From: Antedon mediterranea
Lineage: Eukaryota > Echinodermata > Crinoidea > Comatulida > Antedonidae
Assembly: GCF_964355755.1 (NCBI RefSeq)
Contig: NC_092672.1
Coordinates: forward strand, 1,736,001-1,800,000
Direction of reading: 5' to 3'
Length of the DNA stretch: 64,000 bases
Shown here: positions 20,743 through 31,120 of the stretch, piece by piece
How the letters are laid out: each line of letters begins with the position of its first letter
How positions within the stretch are numbered: the stretch's first letter is position 1
Translations under genes and position numbers: made by a program
Notes under the pieces: generated by a model
Databases searched by the model: none
The model's input: only the letters and a program-made list of their open reading frames with translations
Told to the model about the DNA's origin: nothing

Positions 20743-22355
20743 TTTAAGATTATTTTCTAAATGCAAGGAAATAGAATGCGTTAATACAGAGATCCAACAG
20801 AATATAAATATAAAGGGGTTAGGTAGGCACATGATAAAAGTTAATACAACTTCACAGATGTCCACTGGGAATATTAAGATTAACAGCGGCCGTATGACCC
20901 GACGTCCGACAATACACAGACAGAGGCCGTACACGTATTCCCGCGGATGGACAGTGTAATACAAATACGAATATATTTATTCATCAAATCACAATATCCC
21001 CAATGTTTCAAGAAAATGATGAAATGTGGGTATCAGGAAAACCAGGTTTGTATGAAGAGAGACCCCAGATTACTTAAATAAAAACAACAATAAAAATGGT
21101 CTATTTAATACAGTATTAGTGCGTTGTGGTGTTCATATCAGCTGATCTTGATCGGATCTCCGTTAGACAGAAGTGGTGGTTAATCAACCATGCAGGGCCG
21201 TACCACTTTACTGAGATGCAAGTTTTACAGAATCTTATAAAAACCAGGGAGTTTAAACAATGACATAAGGCTGGTACTAAAAACTAAAAAAATGCTCAAC
21301 AGAATAACAGTAATTGTATCAACTAGGAATAGAACAATTATCAACTGTGAAAATTGCAAGACAAAGGTCAAAGGAGTGGAGACGATTTTGAGATCATCTT
21401 ACTTAAAAAATCAAGGCTTAAAAAAAACATGACATTGTAGGTAATTAACATAACAATGCTGAAAGCCATAAACACACAACAGTTATATTGAAAAAAACCT
21501 CCCTAAAATATTGTAGCTGTTTTTCTGTGGGAATCGCCCGGATTTTTTGGTACATAAATAATAAATAACAAATTACAATGTTTCAAAATAATCATAGTTC
21601 AAGAAAGACAAAATAAAGCAAGGAAAAAAGAAAGAAATGTAGAGGCCTACGGTATAGGATTTAAAATAAAGAAGATCTTACTTACGAAACAAACAAGGAT
21701 TTGTGTGCATGTAATATAGTAACGTACTATGTATGCCACAAACTATAACATTGGATTGAGACTATATATACGGCGGCCTTACACTGTATGACCGGGATAG
21801 AGAGGGAAATGTAAATGTAGGGAATTAATGATATCCATATATATATTTATTGGATACAATTGTGTAACTGTACAGTTAAAAATACGATAGAAATAAAAAC
21901 AAATGTAGACATTCTTTACATTTCAGTTTAATTAATACTGTATATAGGAGGCCTCTATATTACTATTACACAACGTGCAAAACACAAAAGACTCAAACAC
22001 AGGTACAAAATGTAAGCAAGTGCTTTATTGGTGTTGCTCTGACTGTGAATGGTCTTTCTGTTCAAAACAAAGAAAATACACTTATTACTAAAATAGGAAT
22101 TAAAGCTAATTTACTTATGGCCGAAACCAATGACCAAAGGATTATAAAATGGTTAATCTTATAAACAAATAGTGGACCACAGGCATTTCCAGATTACCCT
22201 ATGGGGAGTAAATCTGGTGTCTATTCACATTTTAAGTCGGAAACCAATCAACAAAATACAGTACAGTATCTTGTTTAGCGTGGAATAAAATATATAACTA
22301 TCTTGTTGTAATGCAAGTTGTTTTAATTCATTTTACAAACATTTAATTTCCACAG
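20743..22355. other. 5' flank of the repeat-rich zinc-finger gene
   Basis: This probably includes its 5' UTR, one or more leader introns and the promoter. I cannot place a first exon with confidence. No transposon or other gene is recognised. Confidence 0.4.
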
Positions 22356-22364
22356 GGCAGCATG

Positions 22365-22691
22365 GGGTGTCTAGAAAACTCAGATCTCAGATATATCTGA
22401 GTTTTCTAGATCTAGAAAACTCAGATATCTGAGTTTTCTAGATCTATCTAGTAGGCTGCTACTACGAGTTCCAATAATTATTATTATTAGTAAGAAAACG
22501 TATAATACTGTGTAGTATTTCAAATATGCTACCCTCTAATAATAATGGAACGATCCATTTGATGATCTGGGTTTTCTAGTTCCATTTTGGAACTAGAAAA
22601 GTCAGATATTGATATCTGAGTTTTGTAGATCTAGAAAACTCAGATAATATCCGAGATCTGAGTTTTCTAGATCTGAGTTTTTTAGACACCC
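22365..22691. mobile_element. Fold-back MITE with 9-bp target duplication (MULE-like)
   Basis: The terminal inverted repeats GGGTGTCTAGAAAACT... match over about 23 bp with one mismatch. The 9-mer GGCAGCATG lies directly outside both ends (22356-22364 and 22692-22700). The interior contains several more inverted copies of CTAGAAAACTCAGAT, so the 327-bp element can fold into nested hairpins. A 9-bp duplication is typical of Mutator-like elements; there is no transposase. Confidence 0.85.
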
Positions 22692-22700
22692 GGCAGCATG

Positions 22701-25700
22701 ACGTCATATTACTGGCATTTAAAATTACACGTACAAAACCATTCTTATCTAAATGCAAAGTCAAAAATGTATTGTTTAATGGCGGAAATCATCGGATCAA
22801 AGAGAACCGACTACACAAAGGACTTGTGTATCAAAATAATTATTTCCAGTGACTTTAACATTTGGAGGAGGGGAACACTTTTATTGTTAAATAATAGATA
22901 GCTTTGTCTGCCCTTCCTGTCACTCCGCGTTGTTTGCCCGGCCGCCGGTCACTCCTTAATATCTACATACAGTAGATGGAGTTGTAAATTAACTAATCCT
23001 AGTTTGTACAAAAATTCTATTCTGTAAGAAAATATTTTTCAATTTTATAAAATCTAAGCTTTTTGGGCTATCCTGAAAAATCTTTATAAATGAATTATTT
23101 GTCAATATAAATATGATCACTTTGTATATATTTTTATGAGGATTTTCCTAAAAAATTAAATCAAAGACGCCTTTTTGACAGGCACTATATTTTCACCAGC
23201 CATGACATGAATCATCTTCTTGTTAACCAATTTAATTTTATTAATTTAATTTTGGACTATAATTTTTTTAAGCATTATTTTTTTTATCTTTATAAAATTC
23301 TATTTTTTGTCTCGTGTATTTTGTGAGATCATTAGGCACCCTCAGAGGGTCCCTCTAACGATCAGCTTCGGTTGGACCACACTCGTAAAATATTGTTGAA
23401 ATCAAATAAATATTTAAAAAAAGGTGTGAGCAAACAAATAATTTGCTACAGTAACGGTAAACATTTCCATCAATCATTCATGTCTCACTCACCTCAAAAT
23501 ATAATGTAAAATATAAGTCAGAAATTCATCACATAAAAATAAATATTTATCACATTATTGTGAAGTGACCGTACTGACGGGATGCAATGTTTTCAAGGAG
23601 ATTCTCCACTCTGGGCGACTCCTATGCCCTTCTTGGCTCTCTACTATTACAAAGAAAAACTGACCAACGTCATAATGGCCTGGATTGAATCAACAGCAGA
23701 AGACGACGCGTCGTCGTCCACGGAGCTATACAAAGCTCAATGACGTACACATGGCAATCCGGACGGTACGACACAAACACACTAAATATCCTGTTGTCAA
23801 ATCGAAATCCTTTGTTAATCAATTATCTATCCTGATTGATTGATCCAACAGAAGAACAACTGGTCATCTTACCTTGGAAAAAAAATCACTGTATTATATG
23901 TGGATACACTACTATCTACTACTCTACATTTGTCACCTTCTTTCACTGACAGGACGAACACAAGTGATATGAATGACCAGAAAAGTTGTTTTGACAATTA
24001 AACACGCGTGGTTGTGTACTCTGTACGTCCAGGTCGCGCTTGAGTAAATTTGTCCAATCAGCAGGCGGCGACACAGAATAATGGGATATTCACCGCCACA
24101 CCAAGAGTAGATCTCAAAAATAATTTTTGTTTGTTCGTCCAGTTTTAAATATAACATGTAGGCTAGTTTGGTTCTGAGGTATAGGCCCTACCCTTAAAAA
24201 CTATGAAGCCCCTCCTGCAAGTTGATAAAACTGGTTAGTTAGCAGAGCCTCTGGAACTATTTAATTGGACTACTAATACTAATATATCCCGTAATATATT
24301 TACTGTAATAGGATGGTATGAATGAAAATCGGATAGTTTAAAATCTAGAGATTTCATTACAATTAAAACCTAATAATTTATGCCTACCGATTTATGTTTT
24401 CTGATAACCTAATTGTCTATTCTTCTTCCATCCCATGGTAATGGGGCGAGGGTACCGATATGACGACGAGACTTACCGGAGAGAGACTGTGTAGCATTTT
24501 GAATGACCAGACGACATTAATTTACTAAGTTTACTTACTGTATCACTGATTTACTAACGTTATAGAGAACAAGCCGACTTAAAATTGAGTTAAAATACTG
24601 TATACCTATTAATGCTTCCATTCATTCTGTGACAGTTGCACTGGCTGCAGTAGTACCACGCGTACAGCTGAACTACAGTATACAAAATATAGTATCAGGC
24701 CTGGGAAGAGTGACGCTGTAGAGAGACCCGTGGCTGTATTCACCATTAATCTCCTAAGTGAATACAATTTAAGGCATATACTTAAATATTTATTGAGTTA
24801 AGTGAAATACTTAATATTTAATAAGAGAAATAATGATTGGCGAATACGATCACATGATCTAACAATTTGTCTCAGTCAGGATGTAGCATTTCGAGAGAAA
24901 AAAATCATCAATGACCAGAATACGTTTAGTAATAGTATAGTATACATTCACCTACTGTTCTACTTAGGCCTACACACATTAATAAACACGTTTATTATGA
25001 TAGGAGCACAAGGAGACCTTGTTGTGATGCTCCTATTTCTCATTGCCAAACCTACCTTAACATGTACGTACATCCATTACAAATTATTTACTTGTGACAA
25101 AAATACTTGTCACCAGTGCTTATATATGGCAGCGCGCACATCAGCTGTGTTATGCTAATTCATAATTTGCATAAACATGACACTGTTCTGTATGTTATTC
25201 AACATTGAGGGCACCAAATTAAATTATTAACTAACACTGATGATAAAGATGATTTCACGTCAATCAGACGATATTATAAATCTAAGAATAACTACGTTCA
25301 CACACGTACGGCGTGAAAACTGGCGTTGCTTACGAAACATCATTACGAGTTATTGAATCACGATCAAACAGGATCTGATTATTAAATCATTACACCGGTA
25401 CTCCATGATTAATGAGAAAACAATTTCATCTGGTTTCGATTTTAGTAATAAGAGTTCATAAATTATAAAGCTGTGGAAAAACTTATGTAAAGGGTCTAAC
25501 CTGTTCCGCCGACACGGTTCCGGCGCCGGCACATCAAATCGAACGTCGCGCGAGGTGGTTTCCCGATGGGAACGTACGCGATCAACGTTAGTCAAGACGG
25601 TTTGTGTGGAAAACTTACGTCTAGTCATGAAAGTTTCGTCCACTCTAGCTAGGCAGCTACCTAGACGAAACTGTCTTGACTAACCAGTAAGTTTTTCAAC

Positions 25701-25937
25701 GTCACTGGTGTATGAACTCTATCTCATTAAGAAACAGATTAATATTCAGGCTACACACGACGTGTATTTTCTCTCAGTTCTAAAAATTTAACTTGTTTAG
25801 TGAGTGATGAGCTGGAGTTAAGGTCACTCTATCATCATCATCATGTCATGGAGAAATACATTTATTTTCAAAGTGCCATAAATTAAGCCCAGCCTCCTTT
25901 CAAGTTGTCAGATCGATTATAGGTTTATGGTCAGAAG
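22701..25937. other. Long intergenic stretch, no gene recognised
   Basis: A CpG-containing patch near 23690-23730 (GACGACGCGTCGTCGTC) and another near 25500-25620 could be regulatory. Short open frames at 23933-24157, 24802-25158 and 25350-25643 show no family motifs. Confidence 0.45.
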
Positions 25938-25984
25938 CAGGGAAGAGTTAAATTACAATTTAATTGTAATTTAACTCTTCCCTG
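25938..25984. mobile_element. 47-bp perfect palindrome with 8-bp target duplication (TIR-only hAT derivative)
   Basis: Two 23-bp arms beginning CAGGGAAGAGTTAAATTACA are perfectly complementary around one central base. GTCAGAAG (8 bp) directly flanks both sides (25930-25937 and 25985-25992). CAGGG ends plus an 8-bp duplication are the hAT signature. What remains is essentially the two terminal repeats fused. Confidence 0.8.
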
Positions 25985-26260
25985 GTCAGAAGAAATCGGT
26001 CGCGGTTGAAATCAACTTCCGGTATTTATAAAAAGGAGGAGCGCTGCTTGGTGTTTTATCTTCTTATCTGTACATTATTGCCATTTATTATTGTTATCTA
26101 CCTAGCAAAACAAATAATGTAACAATAATAATAATATTTTACATTGTTGTTATTTTTAGTCCGTTTATATGTATCTTCGGAATTTGCTGAAAATCGACAT
26201 TTCTTTGTTCTTACGAAGACATATGCTATCTACTATGCCAAACTAAATTGGATGATGTTA

Positions 26261-26430
26261 AGCTTTGTCTACACGTAGGCTACTTTCAAACTTTATGTGA
26301 CAAACAAATTTGATGTGCCCAAATATGGTAGTGATATGTTTAAATATGATAGTTATATGACATTATTATGTCCATTTATGGGCACATCACATTTTTTTGT
26401 CACATAAAGTTTGATAGTGTGGACAGAGCT
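26261..26430. mobile_element. Palindromic MITE, family of 3294
   Basis: It begins AGCTTTGTCTACAC and ends GTGGACAGAGCT. Inner arms (CACATAAAGTTTGATAGTG and complement) are clear. TTA flanks both ends. It is non-coding. Confidence 0.75.
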
Positions 26431-26507
26431 TTAGAATCTAGACGAGAAGTAAACCAGCTTACTTTCCTCTATAAAATTATGAAAAATAAAATCAACATTA
26501 AACCAGA

Positions 26508-27022
26508 TGCCTGCCTACCGAAGATAGATAGACCACGAAGGGGCCTGCCTACCGAAGATAGATAGACCACGAAGGGGCTTGCCTACCGAAGATAGATAGA
26601 CCACGAAGGGGCCTGCCTACCGAAGATAGATAGACCACGAAGGGGCCTGCCTACCGAAGATAGATAGACAACGAAGGGGCCTGCCTACCACCAAAGATAG
26701 ATAGACCACGAAGGGCCTGCCTACCGAAGATAGATAGACCACGAAGGGGCCTGCCTACCGACGATAGATAGACCACGAAGGGGCTTGCCTACCGAAGATA
26801 GATAGACCACGAAGGGGCCTGCCTACCGAAGATAGATAGACCACGAAGGGCCTGCCTACCGAAGATAGATAGACCACGAAGGGGCCTGCCTACCGAAGAT
26901 AGATAGACCACGAAGGGGCCTGCCTACCGAAGATAGATAGACCACGAAGGGGCCTGCCTACCGAAGATAGATAGACCACGAAGGGGCCTGCCTACCGAAG
27001 ATAGATAGACTGACCACGAAGG
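26508..27022. repeat. 34/35-bp minisatellite
   Basis: There are about 15 copies of a unit containing GATAGATAGACCACGAAGG followed by GGCCTGCCTACCGAA. Most differ by single bases, and several have one G deleted. There are no unique spacers, so this is not a CRISPR array. Confidence 0.95.
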
Positions 27023-27145
27023 AGTAATGCCGCCCAACTTATTGAAGTAGCAGCAAAAACAAATATTTATTTAAATTCGTTTCTACCGAAAACCGCCAGA
27101 AAATGAAACAAACTACCCTAAGGTACAATGATGGAAGCCCCAAAC

Positions 27146-27175
27146 CATGGAGTAAAGAATATTCTTTACTCCATG
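27146..27175. mobile_element. 30-bp perfect palindrome with 7-8-bp direct flanks
   Basis: The arms CATGGAGTAAAGAAT and their complement abut with no spacer. CCCAAAC lies immediately on both sides (27139-27145 and 27176-27182), extending to 8 bp (CCCAAACC) if the first C is counted. It interrupts the LINE remnant, where the duplicated bases code Pro-Asn only once in the expected pattern. The ends match those of the palindrome at 8727. Confidence 0.65.
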
Positions 27176-27417
27176 CCCAAACCAATATGACAAATTCAAA
27201 GAGATTATCTCAACTTAGGCAAGCCATTCCTCCAAGGCCTCTTTGTTACGACTTCCAAGTGGAGTATAAAGAGGATAACAACCAAGTACCAAGTAGTAAG
27301 ACAAATAAAGTTTCTTACAGTATCTTGCAATATTTATTTAGATGTCACACATGCGTAGATGGTACGTCCATAAATCTGAATCACGCTGCCAAATGAGATG
27401 ATGAAAATATAGTTTAA

Positions 27418-28043
27418 AGACCCCTTCCCTGCAATTTTGGACGTTTTTTGGAAAATAATACATATATATCACTTTAAAAACATTAAACCATGTCATTCCT
27501 TGTCTTAAATGTACGTTTTATGGTAAATTATGATAAAAAGTGAGAAACAATGCACTACCTAAGTAGCTCGCGGCGATCGACCTCTCGTGGACGGTCTCAG
27601 GCCTAGCCTAGCTAGGCTTAGTTTTGTAGGCCTAGCTGGTAAACATCGGTAACGTACGAACATCGTACGCTAGCTATATACCTAGCCTGACGTTGTATAG
27701 TTGCTGCATTAATTGTCTTTCTATTTTTGCCAGACTCCGTTGATACAAATTGGGGAAAACCCGGTATTTTCGCTGAAAAGTAAGGAGTCTTCCATTTGTT
27801 TTGGCTTCACGATCGATCGAAAAGTGGGCGAATTACAGGTGAAAAACAACAATATCAATCCGCGCGCAATGCATTTTGGGATTTATAGCGGGCCGCTATA
27901 ATTATTAAAATCGATTTATTTTTCACATTTTTAACCGTTTAAAGACGAAAAAAGTTATCGCAATAGGACCATATAGTATTATTTTTACATTAAATATAGT
28001 TTGTGATCTTAAATTAGATCTAAAAAACGTAGGGAATGGGGCT
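27418..28043. mobile_element. TTAA-type non-autonomous transposon, copy 1
   Basis: It is bounded by TTAA (27414-27417) and TTAG (28044-28047). The terminal repeats are AGACCCCTTCCCTGC and AGCCCCATTCCCTAC (right end complemented). It is exactly 626 bp, the same length as copy 2 at 44727, and differs at only a few positions. TTAA targets are used by piggyBac and Kolobok elements. No transposase frame is present. Confidence 0.85.
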
Positions 28044-29431
28044 TTAGTTTAATAGGCATTTACTACTACTAAATAGTGATAGATATATCGATTGTCTCAA
28101 CTGTCGGCGAAATGTCCTGTAGGCGAAATGGCCTTTCGGCAAAATGCCCGATCGGTGAGCGAATAGTCTGCGGCCAGTAGTCTGACGGCGAAGTGGAGTT
28201 CGGCAAAAGGGTATGCACCGGAGAGTATAAAATGAAAAATCTCTCTTACCTTTGTTGATATTGGGAGTATAGTACAAGGCTTGGGAGGACAGGATAAATT
28301 CAACCAACCTCTAGAGCAAGTAAAAAGACTTAAGTGATGCACATGAATGCACCCAAGCATTGAGGAGGAGGGAATGCTTGACGATGTACCACAAAATGGG
28401 TTTATTGACCTCTCTAGTCTAAACTCAACGCCGCCACATACCATTGGGAATTACTCATTGACGGATAAAACTGTCCATCGTTTATATATTCATGATGTCC
28501 TTCAAAAAGCAGGTTTTCAATTGGATCATCATCATCATTATGGAAACAAAAGTTGTCAAACGTGGATTAAAAAATACCATTATTGCATATCTTTGTAATT
28601 CCTCCGTACCGTACCTACCAATTTAAATACGCCGTGGTTATGATTCCGGCACCGGAACTCAATTACTGCCCACCGTTAGGGAATCCGACACGCTATTGCG
28701 CATGCCCAGAGCGCCGGTAATCGGCGACTCTATACTTTATCAACAGGATGGATCATTTCATAGCTCCGCCACGGCGAACTAGCGTAGATGCCTACTAATA
28801 CGGGATCCACTAATTAGTAAATACTACTAGGCTATGCCTACCAGCTAAACGTGACCAGTGGGCCTATATTTATTTTGTAATTAAAAAGTGGTTGCTTCAT
28901 TCATATATAAACTTCATATAGGGCCTAATTATGAATTATATGATTACATGTTGACCAGTTTTATGATTTTTCAAGTACAAAATAAAAGATTTCATATAAC
29001 GCATTATAACTGTACATAACATGCAATCACAAGTTAATTTGTTGACGGCAGCCACGGCGTGGATGTGAAAAAACTGTTTGGGAAGTCGGGGTCGCAACGT
29101 TACGATTCTTACGGTAGATAGATACCGATTCTTATTAATATCATAATAATTATTTTAACGCGTGGCGTAGTCGTATTTTAATTATTAATTCATGTATGGC
29201 CTAGGCCAAGTTTCATCAATCGCTCTCTTTAAATAAAGTCGGTGTGATATAGAGAGTTGATCAGGGTGGTCATAAACTACGCAGCATCTGCCCTGCCGCA
29301 TCGTCATATCAAATTTAAGTTCGATCTTATTTTAGATTGTATACACATTTCGACTGAGGGCAGCAAACCAATATTTCAGAAATACATTTTGCGACTGGTG
29401 GTCCCTCAGTCAGGCATGACTGACAACTGAG
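28044..29431. other. Intergenic, with a short degenerate 'GGCGAAATG' repeat
   Basis: Near 28100-28200 the words GGCGAAATG, GGCAAAATG and GGCGAAGTG recur at about 16-18-bp spacing, a degenerate tandem repeat. A GC-rich patch at 28620-28740 contains TGCGCATGC (28697-28705), resembling an NRF-1 site. No gene is recognised. Confidence 0.4.
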
Positions 29432-31043
29432 CATAGTTGCCATTTCTGGCATTATTATGCTTTTTGGCATTATTTGGAGGCCCACGGCATCTGGCATAAT
29501 GCCGCGGCATTATTTAGCCGTTTTTAGCATAATCTGGCATAATTTTGTGTTTTTTGAACAACCAAAAAAATAATATACCACAGAACAAAATTAAAATATT
29601 TTGTTTATAAATCTTGCAATTTAATACATATTATCACCTTATACAATATCATATCGTACAAAACAGATCTGTTCGGGTTTTCCGTACAATACAGTAGTTC
29701 TTCCATCCTTTCGTTTCGGACTTAATCGACTCTTCGGATAGGAAGGCTGCTCGAAAACTACCGTGTGTGCGATATTATAGGCAGTACAACAAATCCGAAG
29801 AGGCTAGCTATTGGCCAATTATGTTGCTCTATTTCAGAGTTCATGCAGGTTATTGGATCCCCACGGGTGTAGAGACAATTGAACGAAAACATTATGAAAG
29901 GGGTTTTGTTTTTTCAGTTCATAATTATAAAGCGGCCGCACCCCTACCCCAACCCTTAAAATGTCAATTTCTGGTAACTTAGAAGCTCTAATTTTAAAAA
30001 GAATTTCTTCTAGAGAATTTGTTTTCCATATTTCAAATTATGTTCCATTTGAATCGTCGTAGCAACCCTATTTTTCCAAATGTTCTTCACCTTTCAGCCC
30101 CAGTAGTGGGCGAGGTAATTTTTATTTCAAATTAAGTGCCATTTCCGCCCATCGAGCAGCTCTATTTTTCCAATTTTTTTTACCTCAGCCCCAACCATGG
30201 TGGGGCTGAGGTCCTAAAGACACTTATATATTTTTATTTCCTATTTTAAATTATAATTGCCATTTTCGAACTATGGTGGGCTAAGATCCTGGAGGTACTA
30301 ATAAATATATTTTTATTTCATATTTTAAATTAAGTGCCATTTCCGGCCATCGAGCAGCTCTATTTTTCCAAATTTTCGTACCTCAGCCCCAACCATGGTG
30401 GGGCTGAGGTCCTGGAGACACTTAATATATATTTTTATTTCCTATTTTCCATTATAATTGCCATTTTCGAACTATGGTGGCCTATGTTTCTGGAGACACT
30501 ATATTTTTATTTCATATTTTAAATTAAGTAGCATTTCCGGCCATCAGCATTTTTCCAAATTTTCTTATCAACCATGGTGGGGCTGAGGTCCGGGAGACAC
30601 TTTAATATATAATTGCCATTTTATAATTATGGTGGGCTAAGATCCTTTCATATTTTAAATTAAGTGCCAAGATCGAGCAGCTCTCATATCTCAGCTAAAA
30701 AATTCTAAATTTCGATGTGTAACAGGTTTTTTTTTTGTGGGGGGGGGGGGGCGTGGGTTCGTGTTGGTGAGTGTCATTTGCAATTACCATTTTTGCACCC
30801 CAGATATTTTTAGAATTATTAGTTATTTCTCACAAAACTAAAAATATAAATTTTGAACGACATAGGGATACAATTTTAGGCCCTATTTTGTGTCAGTTGG
30901 GGTTTTACAAACGTTTATTAGACATACAACCGTTGGTGGCGCTGTTTAGGGAAACATTTTGGGGATCTGGCATTATTTTTCCCAATCTGGCATTATTTGA
31001 GACAGGATACGGCATAATTTAAATTTTATTGCTGGCAACGCTG
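29432..31043. mobile_element. Non-autonomous hAT transposon with 8-bp target duplication
   Basis: CAACTGAG directly flanks both ends (29424-29431 and 31044-31051). The ends are CATAGTTGCCA and (complemented) CAGCGTTGCCA. Subterminal GGCATTATT/GGCATAAT words recur near both ends. The middle (about 30060-30700) holds diverged tandem units with GCCATTTCCGGCCATCGAGC and CCAACCATGGTGGGGCTGAG. At 1612 bp it has no transposase. It ends 77 bp before the UREF start codon. Confidence 0.85.
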
Positions 31044-31120
31044 CAACTGAGCCTCAACTATAACAACAATAATGTACAGTTTGTAGGCCTAGGCCCTCGT
31101 ATCGGTCTATTTATTATTTA

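Larger units (their letters stand above)
26435..27240 (+). pseudogene. LINE ORF2 C-terminal remnant, split by a minisatellite and a palindrome
   Basis: Before the array the sequence reads RREVNQLTFLYKIMKNKIN, and after it AAKTNIYLNSFLPKTARK, stop, NKLP, then MMEAPNQYDKFKE with the palindromic insert in the middle. These pieces follow the order of a LINE reverse transcriptase C-terminus (family pattern LTLLYKI...NIYxNSFFPRT...WNxLP...AP). In-frame stops show it is dead. The 35-bp array (26508-27022) and the 30-bp palindrome (27146-27175) both arose inside it. Confidence 0.65.

Noticed and set aside
20743-20964. N-terminal extension of the repeat-rich zinc-finger protein
   Set aside because: It encodes hydrophobic, cysteine-rich text unlike the rest of the protein, and an acceptor-like site lies just before the chosen ATG.
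26508-27022. CRISPR-like array
   Set aside because: The units are contiguous with no unique spacers, and the host is eukaryotic. It is a minisatellite.
27103-27396. 97-residue open frame as a gene
   Set aside because: It crosses a dead LINE remnant and a palindromic insertion; the apparent frame is accidental.
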